Below the pieces are notes generated by a model. That model did not search any database, was not told where the DNA came from, and saw only the letters and a list, made by a program, of their open reading frames with translations. Position numbers and translations under genes: made by a program. Positions 47,351 through 57,003 of a stretch of DNA of 64,000 bases are shown here, in pieces (position 1 is the first letter of the stretch; each line of letters opens with the position of its first letter). The DNA is from Amycolatopsis mediterranei. Its GTDB lineage: Bacteria > Actinomycetota > Actinomycetes > Mycobacteriales > Pseudonocardiaceae. The stretch spans positions 3,566,948-3,630,947 of the forward strand of contig NZ_CP100416.1 in the NCBI RefSeq assembly GCF_026017845.1, in the 5' to 3' direction.

Positions 47351-48826
47351 TCAGGAAGTGAGCCGGAACCGGAACTTCCGGAACAGCTCCGTCTCGGCGC
47401 GGTCCCGCCCCCGCAACCGGAGGGCGTAGCTGATCAACGCGTGGTCCAGCATGTACAGCCGGTTCCCCTCGGCACGGCCGCCGTCGGACAGGTGGTCGAC
47501 GACCCAGGCCACCGCCGAGCGGCCGCCGTACCGGGCCGACGGCGCGAAGAGCCGGTCCGCCTCCCCGATTTCGCCCAGCATGTTCAGCGCGTAGCTGAAC
47601 GGATAAGGGCGGTTGGTGCGGTCCAGTTCGGTCCGGTCCAGGTCGGGGTAGGAGTTCACCAGGCGGTCCAGCCCCCGCTCGGTGAGCAGGTCCGGCCGGC
47701 CGGTCACCATGGCCGTCTCGATCATGTAGGGGTAGGCGATCCCGTTGCGGAAGAAGTTCGCGCCGGGATCGGCGTGCTCCCACTGCCCCAGCACGTCTTC
47801 CACGAAGGCGTCCAGGTCCGGCACCTCGGTGGCCAGGCGGCCCAGGTTCTGCAGCGCCACGAGGTAGTACAACGCCATGTGGGTCCGCTCCACCGGGTCG
47901 ATGCGGCCCAGCAGCTCCTTCGCCTCCGCCAGCCGGTCCTTCCGGTAGGTCAGGTACTCGGCGCGACCGGACATCGCGATGGCGTTCAGCATGGTCAGCA
48001 GCGGGTAGATCTTCCCGAACGCTTCGGTCATCGGTTGCGGGAAGGCCGGCGGGAGGTTCACCTCGTCCGCGCGGTCGAGGTGGTCCAGGACCTCCTTCAG
48101 GTAGTCCCGGGGCCCGTCGGAGACGTACCCGTCGTAGCCCAGCAGCGAGAGCACCGACAGCAGCATGGATCCACCGCGTCCGCGGAAGAAGGGCGCGGGG
48201 ATCCGCTCCAGGAGTTCCAGCGCCTCGCGGACGTGGTCGCGTTCGCCGGTGACCAGCCGGTCGGTCAGGCCCAGCTGGCCGAGGGCGAGGAACACCGCGG
48301 TACAAGCGGAAAGCCGCTCGTAGTCGCCGTGGCGGCCGCTGTTCTCGTCCTTGATCCGGTCGGGCCGGATCTGGTCGGTCGCGGCGAGGATTTCCGCCGG
48401 GAAGTCCATCCACTCGTTGACCAGCAGCTTGTGGTCGAGCCCCAGCTTGGCGAACGCGTCCATCAGGATGCTGCCCGCGGTGACGCGGTAGTAGGGGTTC
48501 TCCTCCGACCGCACGGCGTCCACAATGGACCCGACGGCCGAGCCGACGTCGACCCGGGAGAAGTCCGCGGCCGGGTTCGCCACGTTCAGGACCAGGTCCG
48601 CCAGCAGCCGGGAGAACAGCGTGTAGGAGTTGGCCGGCGGCACCTTGGCCGCCAGCAGGTCGAACGTGTGCCGGATCCGTTCGGCGGCGACGGGGTCGTA
48701 GCCGATGGGGTACTGGCCGAGCCCGATGCCGCGCACCATGCGGCTCCACGGCGTCGCGATCATCCGGGACTCGGTGGTGAGGTCGTCCAGCCCGGCCACC
48801 GGCAGGGCCGGCGATGCATTGGTCAT
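47351..48826 (-). CDS. 491-residue all-helical protein of unknown function
   Basis: 491 residues with no signal peptide and no membrane helix. Regular helix-turn-helix periodicity (for example RDYLKEVLDHLDRADEVNLP, YPLLTMLNAIAMSG, ALYYLVALQNLGRLA, RNGIAYPYMIETAMV) suggests an alpha/alpha toroid or TPR-like fold. Aromatic clusters NPYYRVTAG and RPYPFSYALNMLG could line a pocket. I recognise no family or catalytic motif. ATG 48826 with GGAGGG, three bases after the stop of the giant fusion gene, so the two are one operon and likely act together. Confidence 0.72.
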   Translation of the reverse strand: MTNASPALPVAGLDDLTTESRMIATPWSRMVRGIGLGQYPIGYDPVAAERIRHTFDLLAAKVPPANSYTLFSRLLADLVLNVANPAADFSRVDVGSAVGSIVDAVRSEENPYYRVTAGSILMDAFAKLGLDHKLLVNEWMDFPAEILAATDQIRPDRIKDENSGRHGDYERLSACTAVFLALGQLGLTDRLVTGERDHVREALELLERIPAPFFRGRGGSMLLSVLSLLGYDGYVSDGPRDYLKEVLDHLDRADEVNLPPAFPQPMTEAFGKIYPLLTMLNAIAMSGRAEYLTYRKDRLAEAKELLGRIDPVERTHMALYYLVALQNLGRLATEVPDLDAFVEDVLGQWEHADPGANFFRNGIAYPYMIETAMVTGRPDLLTERGLDRLVNSYPDLDRTELDRTNRPYPFSYALNMLGEIGEADRLFAPSARYGGRSAVAWVVDHLSDGGRAEGNRLYMLDHALISYALRLRGRDRAETELFRKFRFRLTS

Positions 48827-48829
48827 GGG

Positions 48830-51800
48830 TCAGCCCTCCTCCTTCTGCCGGGCGTGCGGGAGCCCGGTGGTGTGCGGTGCGTTGACGGCCGGGCGGGTGC
48901 TCGGCCGCGGTGAGCGGGGGGCGTGCTGTCCGGACACCGCGCGACGGCGAGTGGTGCGGCCGGCGGACGTCGTTCGCCGGCGTGGCCGCTCCAGGTGGGC
49001 CAGCGGCGGCACCGGCACCCCCAGGAACTCCGTCCGTTCTCCGGTCAGCATCTGCAGCGCCCAGTTCAGCCACTTGACGCCCTCGCAGTAGATGGCCACC
49101 GGCCGGCGCTGCGCCTGGTAGGTGTCGGTCAGCGTGCCGTCCAGCTCGGACTGGAAGTGGAACGGCGGCATCGCCGTGAAGTGGGTGCCCATCATGAAGA
49201 CGAACCGGATGATCCAGTAGGGATCCTTGAGCTGGCGGGATTCCGGGTCGTCCCGGTGCACGGCCGCCATCACGGCGGCGAAGTGGTCCTCCATCCCGCG
49301 CGGCGCGTCCGGGTCGACGGCTTCGCCGCGGGCCACCACATCCCGTACCCCGTAGGACTTCTGGTACGGGTTCCCCGCCACGAACCCGATGTCGACCCGG
49401 GGCGTCCGGCCCGAGCCGGTCCGGACCCGCAGGGTGAACTGCTCGTAGTGGATCTCGTCGTAGTGGCCGATGGAGTTGTGCCAGGGCTTGTTGTCGTACA
49501 TCGCGTCGTCGCGGGTGTCCCGGCCTTCGCTCTTGAAGCCGATCGCCCGCGGGTCCAGGAACCGGATCCCGAGGGACTCCGCCGTGATCGCCGCCAGTGC
49601 CGCGTCGATCTCCTCGCGCGGAGCACCCGTCTCGATCAGCCACTGGGCGTGCAGCAGCGGGACGGTGTTCTCGACCTTGATGTTCTCGGTGTTCGTGTCC
49701 CCCATGACCAGGGAGTGGAACCGCGGTTCCAGGATCCGGAGGTACTCCGGGTGGGCGCGGAACCGGGCCAGCACCGCCGGCGCGTTGAGGTAGCTCACGC
49801 CGTCGATGACGATCCGTTCGGTGTCGAGCAGCTCCGGGGTGAAGGTGCGCGGCGCCGTGCGCCGGCACAGGTCCAGCCGGTCCTCGATCTTCCGGAAGTA
49901 GGAGACGTCCAGGGTCTCGCCCGGCGCCGGGACGCGGTTCACCGTGTGCACTTCCCGGTTCAGCACCCGGAAGATCTGCTCGTAGAGGCGGGCGACCACC
50001 GCCGGTGGTGGCGAGTTCCGCTCCACGAACCGGCTGACCTCCTCGCCCGGGACGTAGCTCATCTCGTAGATGACTTCCTTGCGGGTGGCCGGGCCGTCGG
50101 CGCGCAGGTGCGGCGGAACGGGGATGACCCGCTCCTGGATGTCGTAGACCTCGGGGAAGTACCGGCGCACGGGCTCCGGCAGGGCCTGCAGGTACTCCGC
50201 CTGCTTCCGGGCCTTGGCGAACGGCGGCAGCATCACGCCCCGGCCGTCCGGGTTCCAGCTGACCGTGGTCAGCGCTTCGCTCAGCACCTTGCGGACGGTG
50301 GTCCGGTCTTCGCCGTCCTTGCGCAGGAAGATCGTCATCGACTCGCTGCCGCCCTTGCCGAAGCCCAGGACGCGTTCCCCGATGCCGACGTAGGCGTTGA
50401 CGGTCCCGCTGAGCACCCGCCGGCTCTGGGCGTAGCGCAGCACCTTCTCGTGCTCCACGGTCAGGGACAGGATGCAGTGGTCCTCGAACTCGTCCAGCGC
50501 CGCGTTGACGCCCCTCGTCCGGACCTCGGCGGGGGAGGAGACGGAGATGACGTCGGCGTGGTGCGGCCCGGCGTCGACGCCGTCGGCCTCCAGCGTCGAC
50601 CCGAGCGCCAGGATCCGGCAGTTCCCGTTGAGGTGGACGCGCCGGCGCCCGGTGTCGAGAGCGCCGTCGAGGAAGACGCCGCGGGTGGCGGCCGCGATGT
50701 CCTTGGCCGACCACAGCGGGACGCCCGCCGGGGAGACGAGGGGGAGCTCGGGGTGGGTCAGCGAGGACACCAGGCGATCGAGCGCGGCCTCCAGGTCGAG
50801 GCCAGGGCCGATCTCCCGGGACAGGTCGTGGAGGGCCACGACGTCGGCCAGTGGCGCCGCGCCGGACGCCGCCAGGGCCGCCAGCCAGCCCACCGGGTCG
50901 CTTCCCTCGAGGTAGCAGTCGTTCTGCCGGAACAGCGCCGGCCGGTCGTGGCGCAGCGCCTGGAACAGGGCCTGCTGCCGCGGGATGGCCGTCTGGCCGC
51001 GGTCGGCGAGCCGGTCGAAGTGGACGACCACGACCTCGTGCTGCCCGGTGGTGGCGAGCTTCCGGTCGACCGCGCGGCCCGCCCGGTCGAGCACCCTGAG
51101 CTCGGTGTGCACCTGCCCCGGCCGGTCGCCGGTGAGCTCTTTCTTCAGCCGCGCCCGCAGCACCAGCTCGCCGTGGCCGGCGTCGATGTCCGCGCGGTGC
51201 CGGTAGGTGTGCTGGACGACCTCGAGCAGCTCGTAGAAGGCCGGTGCGGCGTCCCGCTCGGGGCGGAGCAGCTCGTCGGTGACGACGCGCCGCAGGGTCC
51301 GGTGGAGGTACTCCTCGCCGAACGGATGGCCCGACGTCACCCGGAAGAGGTCGCGGAGCGGCTCGAGGTGCTCGTCGGTCAGGCGGTCGCCCGAGTCGCG
51401 CAGCTTCGCCAGCTCGGCCAGCAGGACGTCGACCTGCTTCAGCACGCCGAGGACCGGGTCGGCCGTGCCGGTGTAGGCCGTCACCGGGACGGCCAGGCTG
51501 TTGTCGGTCAGCAGCTGCACGGACTTTTCCCCCGGTCCCAGCTCCACCACCAGCTCGGGGTGGAGGTCCGCCAGCGTCGCCGCGGTCTCCCGCGACGCCA
51601 TGACTTCGTCGGTGATCGCCAGGATGCCGGTGCGGACCTCCTCGGCCGTGGTGAGCAGCCCCGCGCCGTGGTTCGAGACCACCGGGGTGTGCGGCGCGCG
51701 GAACTCGAGGCCCTTCGCGTCCAGGAAACGGCCGAGGGCTTCGCGCACGCCGCTCATCCGGCCGGAATGGGCCAGGAAGTTCGTCGGTTTCTTCAGCTCC

Positions 51801-52591
51801 TCCGCCCGCACTGCGGGGAACCGGCCGATGAACTCGTCGAAATCCGTCTTGACGCCGCGGCGGACGTACACATTCGTCTGCCGGTCCGAATAGAACTTGT
51901 GGATTTCGACATCGACCTTCGGGAATTCCCTCCCGATCTCGCAGAGGGTCACGGCGAGTTCTGCGGGGTCACCCTTCAGGGCGACGACGTGGAACGGTTC
52001 GGGGACCAGTTGCCGGCCGTGCAGCGATTCCGGGAGGTACGCGGCGACCTCGCGGGCGATCGGTTCGTCGGGAACCGCGCCTTCGGCGGCCACCAGCATC
52101 AGCGGCGTGAAAACCCGGGCGATCTCGACGCCGTCACCGACGGACAACGCCCCGCTCGCCACGGCCGACGTGATGATGCCGAAGCTTTCCCCGGTGTAGG
52201 CCACGAAGTGCAGGGGGATCCCGCTCTTCGCCGCCGTGTCCCGCAGGTGGGCCTCCAGCGCCACGCTGTGCGTCAGGATCGCCGCGCCGAGGAAAGCCTG
52301 CTGCGCCAGCCGTTCCGCCGGCAGGTTCTCCGGGATCAGCAAGAGCTGCTCCGGGCGGCCGGGGACGCCGTACGCCCGCGCGGCCTGGTCGTAGACCTCC
52401 CGGACCGCCGGGCTCCCGGAATCCAGGAGGTGACGGCCGAGGTTCTGGTACGCGGCGCGGCTGCCCAGGCCGGGGAAGACGCCGGCGACGGGGTGCGGGC
52501 CGGGCCCCGGCGCGCGCTTGCGCGCGGGGGGACTGGTGCGTCGGCCGAGCGGGTGCCCGGTCGAACGGGAACGGGAAGGAACCAATCTCAT
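48830..52591 (-). CDS. acyltransferase-APH kinase-like fusion protein (1253 aa)
   Basis: Residues 35-365 form a FabD-type acyltransferase domain: AGVFPGLGSRAAYQNLG, nucleophile Ser136 in YTGESFG, His275 in LAHSGRM, and VVELGPGEKSVQLL. Residues 440-720 are unfamiliar. From about 740 a kinase-like fold follows: FGKGGSESMTIFLR, then LVMGDTNTENIKVEN near 963 (catalytic-type Asp and Asn) and IRFLDPRAIGF (metal Asp), as in APH/choline kinases. The C-terminal 60 residues are Arg/Pro-rich and disordered. No ACP, KS or adenylation domain accompanies it. ATG 52591 with GGGAGAG. First gene of an operon with the 491-aa protein; divergent from an MFS exporter. Confidence 0.78.
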   Translation of the reverse strand: MRLVPSRSRSTGHPLGRRTSPPARKRAPGPGPHPVAGVFPGLGSRAAYQNLGRHLLDSGSPAVREVYDQAARAYGVPGRPEQLLLIPENLPAERLAQQAFLGAAILTHSVALEAHLRDTAAKSGIPLHFVAYTGESFGIITSAVASGALSVGDGVEIARVFTPLMLVAAEGAVPDEPIAREVAAYLPESLHGRQLVPEPFHVVALKGDPAELAVTLCEIGREFPKVDVEIHKFYSDRQTNVYVRRGVKTDFDEFIGRFPAVRAEELKKPTNFLAHSGRMSGVREALGRFLDAKGLEFRAPHTPVVSNHGAGLLTTAEEVRTGILAITDEVMASRETAATLADLHPELVVELGPGEKSVQLLTDNSLAVPVTAYTGTADPVLGVLKQVDVLLAELAKLRDSGDRLTDEHLEPLRDLFRVTSGHPFGEEYLHRTLRRVVTDELLRPERDAAPAFYELLEVVQHTYRHRADIDAGHGELVLRARLKKELTGDRPGQVHTELRVLDRAGRAVDRKLATTGQHEVVVVHFDRLADRGQTAIPRQQALFQALRHDRPALFRQNDCYLEGSDPVGWLAALAASGAAPLADVVALHDLSREIGPGLDLEAALDRLVSSLTHPELPLVSPAGVPLWSAKDIAAATRGVFLDGALDTGRRRVHLNGNCRILALGSTLEADGVDAGPHHADVISVSSPAEVRTRGVNAALDEFEDHCILSLTVEHEKVLRYAQSRRVLSGTVNAYVGIGERVLGFGKGGSESMTIFLRKDGEDRTTVRKVLSEALTTVSWNPDGRGVMLPPFAKARKQAEYLQALPEPVRRYFPEVYDIQERVIPVPPHLRADGPATRKEVIYEMSYVPGEEVSRFVERNSPPPAVVARLYEQIFRVLNREVHTVNRVPAPGETLDVSYFRKIEDRLDLCRRTAPRTFTPELLDTERIVIDGVSYLNAPAVLARFRAHPEYLRILEPRFHSLVMGDTNTENIKVENTVPLLHAQWLIETGAPREEIDAALAAITAESLGIRFLDPRAIGFKSEGRDTRDDAMYDNKPWHNSIGHYDEIHYEQFTLRVRTGSGRTPRVDIGFVAGNPYQKSYGVRDVVARGEAVDPDAPRGMEDHFAAVMAAVHRDDPESRQLKDPYWIIRFVFMMGTHFTAMPPFHFQSELDGTLTDTYQAQRRPVAIYCEGVKWLNWALQMLTGERTEFLGVPVPPLAHLERPRRRTTSAGRTTRRRAVSGQHAPRSPRPSTRPAVNAPHTTGLPHARQKEEG

Positions 52592-52861
52592 CGTCTCTCC
52601 CTGAGTTGTCCGGAGTTTGTCCTCGACGGGAAACGGGAACCTCGCGCTATCGCCGGTCGGCGTCGCGTGGTATCGAAAGTAGGAGCGCCGGACAGCGGGC
52701 TCAAGCGAATCAGTGCTGGTGGAGCCGATGAGACAGGCCGCACTGTTACCAAAGTCGTAGCGACGATGGCACTTCCGTGGGCGGTGCCCGTTCCGGCGTC
52801 CCGCCTACGCTGAGGTCATTCCCCACGAGGCGTGCACAGGAAAAATGGATGGAGGGTAGTC

Positions 52862-54058
52862 ATGCCTATCGGGCTTCTCGCCTTGGCGCTGGGAGGCTTC
52901 GGCATCGGGCTCACCGAGTTCGGGATCGTGGGTCTGCTTCCCGAGGTGGCGGCGGACTTCGGGGTCACCGAGCCGGTGGCCGGGTACCTGGTCTCGGGTT
53001 ACGCGCTCAGCGTCGCGTTCGGCGCCATCGCGCTGACCCTGGCGATCACCCGGTTCGACCGGAAGAAGGTGCTGCTCGGGCTGATGGTGCTGTTCATCGC
53101 GGGCAACCTGATTTCGGCGGTCGCACCGGTCTACTCGGTGATGCTGCTCGGCCGGATCGTCGCGGCCCTGTGCCACGGCGCGTTCTTCAGCGTCGGCGCG
53201 GTGGTCGCGGCGGAGATGGTCCCGGAGAACCGCAAGGCGAGCGCGATCGCGTTGATGTTCGGCGGCCTGACCGTGGCCAACGTGCTCGGCGTCCCGCTCG
53301 GCACCCTGCTCGGGCAGCAGCTCGGCTGGCGTTCGACGTTCTGGGCGATCACGGCCATCGGCGTCGTCACCCTGGCCGGCATCGGGGTGCTGGTTCCGCG
53401 GCCGGAGCCCGTCGGCCGGACCAGCCTGCGCGGCGAGCTCGGCGTGTTCCGCCGGCCCCAGGTCTGGATCTCGGCGGCGATCACCGTGCTGTCCTACGGC
53501 GGTATGTTCGGTGCGTTCACCTACATCGCCTACACGCTGACCGAGGTCAGCGGGTTCGCCGCCACCACGGTGCCCTGGCTGCTGGTGTTGTTCGGGGTCG
53601 GCATGTTCGCCGGCAACTTCCTCGGCGGCAAGGCGGCGGACCGGGCACTGGACAAGTCCCTGCTGGTGATCTTCGCCCTGCTCACGGCGGTGCTCGCGGT
53701 GTTCGCGCTGACCGCGCACAGCCAGGTCCTGACGATCATCTCGCTGTTCCTGATGGGCACCGTCGGCCTGGCGGCCGCGCCCGGCCTGCAGCTGCGGATC
53801 ATGCGGTACGCCGACGACGCGCCGACGATGGCCTCCGGCGCCAACATCGCGGCCTTCAACATCGGCAACGCGCTCGGGGCGTGGCTCGGTGGCCTGGCCT
53901 TGGCCGCCGGACTCGGGTTCGTCTCGCCGCTGTGGGTCGGCGCCGCGGTCAACGTCGTGGGCCTGGCCGTCCTGGCCGCCGGGTCGGCGGCGGCGCGGCG
54001 GCGGCGCCCGGAGGTCGCGGGGACGTCGCAGAAGACTCCCCAGGCGGCCATCGGCTGA
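52862..54058 (+). CDS. MFS exporter (DHA1/arabinose-efflux type)
   Basis: 398 residues with 12 predicted helices: GIGLTEFGIVGLLPEVAADF in helix 1 and GRIVAALCHGAFFSVGAVVA in helix 4 are the drug/sugar H+ antiporter patterns; cytoplasmic loop 2-3 has RFDRKKV. ATG 52862 with GGAGGG; an in-frame ATG 30 bp upstream is less well placed. Divergent from the AT-kinase operon across about 270 bp, so export of its product is plausible. Confidence 0.9.
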   Translation: MPIGLLALALGGFGIGLTEFGIVGLLPEVAADFGVTEPVAGYLVSGYALSVAFGAIALTLAITRFDRKKVLLGLMVLFIAGNLISAVAPVYSVMLLGRIVAALCHGAFFSVGAVVAAEMVPENRKASAIALMFGGLTVANVLGVPLGTLLGQQLGWRSTFWAITAIGVVTLAGIGVLVPRPEPVGRTSLRGELGVFRRPQVWISAAITVLSYGGMFGAFTYIAYTLTEVSGFAATTVPWLLVLFGVGMFAGNFLGGKAADRALDKSLLVIFALLTAVLAVFALTAHSQVLTIISLFLMGTVGLAAAPGLQLRIMRYADDAPTMASGANIAAFNIGNALGAWLGGLALAAGLGFVSPLWVGAAVNVVGLAVLAAGSAAARRRRPEVAGTSQKTPQAAIG

Positions 54059-54077
54059 CGCACTTTTCCTGGAGCCG

Positions 54078-54108
54078 GACGCCCGCTTCCGCACCGGAAG
54101 CGGGCGTC
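54078..54108. terminator. hairpin terminator after MFS gene
   Basis: Perfect 14-bp arms (54078-54091 and 54095-54108) with a 3-nt loop between convergent genes. Confidence 0.7.
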
Positions 54109-54130
54109 TCGGCGGTCAGCCCCCGCGAGC

Positions 54131-54167
54131 GCGGGCCGCCTTCCCGGACCCGGGGAAGACGGCCCGC
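54131..54167. terminator. second hairpin, serving the metallopeptidase gene
   Basis: 15-bp arms with one mismatch (54131-54145 and 54153-54167), 20 bp past the stop of the reverse-strand peptidase gene. Confidence 0.55.
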
Positions 54168-54187
54168 CCACCGGCGGGAGCCGGGGT

Positions 54188-55336
54188 TCAGCCCCGGGCT
54201 GCGGCCACCGCGGCGGCGGCCGGCTGGTCGGCGGCCGGCGGCATCAGCTTCGGGTATTCCTTCTGGAACTTCTCGATCATCGTGGCGGACGGGACGATCC
54301 GGTTCGGGTTGCCCTGGCTCGTCGCCTGCTTCTCGCCCCAGGTGCCGGCGGCCTTGCGCTGGTCCGGGGTGCCGTGGCTGTGGTAGCAGTCGCCGATGGA
54401 GGCGTCCAGGTAGCTGACCTCCTGCTGGGTGCGGGCGTCCCAGGCGAAGCCCTTGGCGTGCGCGACGAAGTAGCCGCCGTAGGCGTCGGGGCCCATCTCG
54501 GAGGACTCGTTGCGCGGGTAGTTGTCGTGCGCGAAGTCGACCTGGTGGCCGTACTCGTGCCCGACCACCGACTCCACCGAGACGTCGTCGAACCCGAGGG
54601 CGTTGACCGTGTCGAGCAGGCCGTCACCGAGCGCCACGCGCTTGCCGCCGAGGCTGCCGGCCGGAGCGGAGAACGCGTTCAGGGTGATCAGCGGGTTGCG
54701 GCCGCCCTGCATGGCCGGCACTTCGTAGAGCACCTTGGTGGCGAGCGCGGCGGCGGCCTTCACCTTCGCCGGCGCGAGACCGAGGCTGAAGGTCTGCGCC
54801 ATCTTCGCCTGGCTGCCGAGATCGGTGCCCTTCCAGGCGACGAGCTGGATGTTCCAGCTCTCGATGTCCCAGAAGCCGCGCAGCCTGGCGATCGTGTCGG
54901 TGGCGCGCGCGGTGTACTGGCCGTCGGTGCCGAAGACCTGCGGCGCCTTGTCGTTCGTGACGCCCTGGACGTAGAGCTGGCTGAGCCCCGACAGCGCGTC
55001 GAGCGCCTGGCCTTCGAGCGGGGTGAGCTGGGACGCGAGCTTGTTCGCATACGTCAGCAGCGCACCTTCGGTGCAGCCCGGGATCGGGCCCTGCGCGGCC
55101 CGGCTCCGCGGACCGATGCGCGGAACGGGCGAGTCGATGAGCCGGTCGACGCCGCGCAGCGCGTCGGCGGGCAGGCCGTTGTAGAGGTCGATGACGTCCT
55201 GGTACAGCTGAGCGACGTCCTGCTCGACGGTGGACGGCGTGTCCGCGGCCGCCGGAACGGCCGTGGCGAGCGCGAGCGCCGCGGCGGTACCCGCGGCCGC
55301 AAGAGTCTTGCCGAGGAATCTGGTCCGGTTGCGCAA
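54188..55336 (-). CDS. secreted zinc metallopeptidase-like protein
   Basis: About 382 residues. A signal peptide (RTRFLGKTLAAAGTAAALAL) with cleavage after AAA-D is followed by a helical N-domain, then VVGHEYGHQVDFAHD with the zincin HExxH near residue 260. A downstream acidic or His ligand could be in MGPDAYGGYFVAHAKG. The TTG start at 55336 is chosen because GAGGGG lies just before it; GTG and ATG codons upstream would lengthen the signal unnaturally. Substrate unknown. Confidence 0.8.
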   Translation of the reverse strand: MRNRTRFLGKTLAAAGTAAALALATAVPAAADTPSTVEQDVAQLYQDVIDLYNGLPADALRGVDRLIDSPVPRIGPRSRAAQGPIPGCTEGALLTYANKLASQLTPLEGQALDALSGLSQLYVQGVTNDKAPQVFGTDGQYTARATDTIARLRGFWDIESWNIQLVAWKGTDLGSQAKMAQTFSLGLAPAKVKAAAALATKVLYEVPAMQGGRNPLITLNAFSAPAGSLGGKRVALGDGLLDTVNALGFDDVSVESVVGHEYGHQVDFAHDNYPRNESSEMGPDAYGGYFVAHAKGFAWDARTQQEVSYLDASIGDCYHSHGTPDQRKAAGTWGEKQATSQGNPNRIVPSATMIEKFQKEYPKLMPPAADQPAAAAVAAARG

Positions 55337-55554
55337 GGTGGGTTCCCCTCTTCGGTTCCGGTTCAAGATCACGAAGCACCGCCACACTAGGGCGGTGATT
55401 GACGGTGAAACCGGAGCCGGACCAAGACCCCCGAAATGGCCCACGACTTTCGGCGGGTTTTCGCCGTGCGGGCATCGGCCGAAAGTACTAGAAGCCGCCG
55501 CGGCGAAGCCGGGTGCGCAGGATGGCGAGGTTCCCGCCCGCCCCTTGGCCGGTG

Positions 55555-57003
55555 TCAGTCCGGGAACCCGGTCACCGGCAGCACGAGCCGGAAGCAGGCG
55601 CCTTCCCCGAGCGTGGTCTCGAGTTCGACGTCGCCGCCGTGGGCGCGGGCCAGGGAACGGGCGATGGCGAGGCCCAGACCGGCGTCGGCACCGGGCGTGC
55701 GCGTCCGGGAGCGGTCGGCCCGGTAGAAGCGGTTGAAGACGCGGCCCGCCTGCTCGGCCGTCATTCCCGGACCCTCGTCGGCCACCTCGAGCACCGCGCG
55801 GCCGTCCGCCGTTCCGACCCCGATGCGCACGCGCGTGCCCGATGGCGTGTGGGCGGCGGCGTTGCCCACCAGGTTGGTGACGACCTGCCGCAGCCGGGCC
55901 TCGTCGGCGTCCACCGGCGCCGGGCCGGGCGGGCCGGTACCGCCCGGCCCGGTCAGGGAAACGGTGCGGGTGGGGTCGAGGGTGCGCAGGTCGTGCCGGG
56001 CGTCGCCGGCGAGGGTGCGCAGGTCCATCGGAGCCCGGTCGAGCTGCTCTTCGGGTGCCTCGTCGAGCTGGGCGAGCAGCAGCAGGTCCTCGGTCAGCGC
56101 GGTGAGCCGGGTGGCTTCGCGATCGATGCGGCGCATCGTTTCGTCCACATCGGACGGTCCGGCCAGTGCGCCCATCCGGTAGAGCTCCGCGGAACCCTTG
56201 ATGCCGAACAGCGGGGTGCGCAGTTCGTGGCTGACGTCCGAAACGAACGTGCGCATCCGCGCTTCGGAGGCGGCCCGGTCGGCGAAGGCCCGTTCGAGCT
56301 GGCCGAGCATGGTGTTGAGCGACCCCGCCAGGTGCCCGATCTCCGTGCCGGGCGGCGCGAGGTCCGGGACGCGCCGGGTGAGGTCGCCGCCGGCGATCGC
56401 CGCGGCCGTGTGCTCGATCCGGCGCAGCGGCCGCAGGCCCCGGCCGAGGGCGAGCCAGCCGGCCGCGGTCAGCACGACGAGCAGCGCGGCACCGGTGACC
56501 AGGCTGCTCGTCCGCAGCTGGGCGATCGTGGCGTCGGCTTCGGCGAGCGGCGCGGCCGAAACGACCGTCCCGCCCCAGCGGACGGCGGGCCGCGCCAGTG
56601 CCCGCCAGCGCTGCGACCCGTCGCTGGCGTCGAGGTCGACGGCCGTCCCGTCGGCCGGGACCGTGCGCAGCGCGTCGAGCGGCGGCAGCGCCGCCCCGTC
56701 CACCCGCGACGAGTGGAGGCCGCCCGCCACCGCGCCGCTCGCGTCGAGGTACACGACGTATGGAGTGCCGAACAGGTCGAGCGCGGGATCGACGAGATCG
56801 GGCCGCACGGCCGGGCTCGCGGCCGGCGGCGGCCCCGCCGCCAGGGAGATGAGCTCGGTCATCGAGCGCAGCTGGCCGTCGAGGCGGTCGAGCTGGAAGC
56901 GCTCCAGCTGCCCGGAAACCAGCGCGCCGATCAGGGTCAGGCCGGCGAGCAGCAGGCCCGCGGTGAGCAGCAGCAGCCGGGCCCGCAGGGAAAGCCGCCT
57001 CAT
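55555..57003 (-). CDS. membrane sensor histidine kinase (OmpR-type partner)
   Basis: 482 residues: transmembrane helix 1 at about 8-30, an extracytoplasmic sensor of about 130 residues, transmembrane helix 2 at about 167-187, HAMP, then phosphoacceptor His259 in SDVSHELRTPLFG. The ATPase domain has NLVGNAAAHTPSG, DEGPGM, FNRFYRADRSR and GLGLAIARSLA. ATG 57003 overlaps the response regulator stop by four bases. It is last in a five-gene coupled operon with an ABC transporter. Confidence 0.93.
   Translation of the reverse strand: MRRLSLRARLLLLTAGLLLAGLTLIGALVSGQLERFQLDRLDGQLRSMTELISLAAGPPPAASPAVRPDLVDPALDLFGTPYVVYLDASGAVAGGLHSSRVDGAALPPLDALRTVPADGTAVDLDASDGSQRWRALARPAVRWGGTVVSAAPLAEADATIAQLRTSSLVTGAALLVVLTAAGWLALGRGLRPLRRIEHTAAAIAGGDLTRRVPDLAPPGTEIGHLAGSLNTMLGQLERAFADRAASEARMRTFVSDVSHELRTPLFGIKGSAELYRMGALAGPSDVDETMRRIDREATRLTALTEDLLLLAQLDEAPEEQLDRAPMDLRTLAGDARHDLRTLDPTRTVSLTGPGGTGPPGPAPVDADEARLRQVVTNLVGNAAAHTPSGTRVRIGVGTADGRAVLEVADEGPGMTAEQAGRVFNRFYRADRSRTRTPGADAGLGLAIARSLARAHGGDVELETTLGEGACFRLVLPVTGFPD

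Noticed and set aside
46992..50714. 1240-codon reverse-strand open frame across the AT-kinase and 491-aa genes
   Set aside because: It is the antisense-phase shadow of two real genes on the same strand in another frame; its sequence is Arg/Pro-rich low complexity without motifs.
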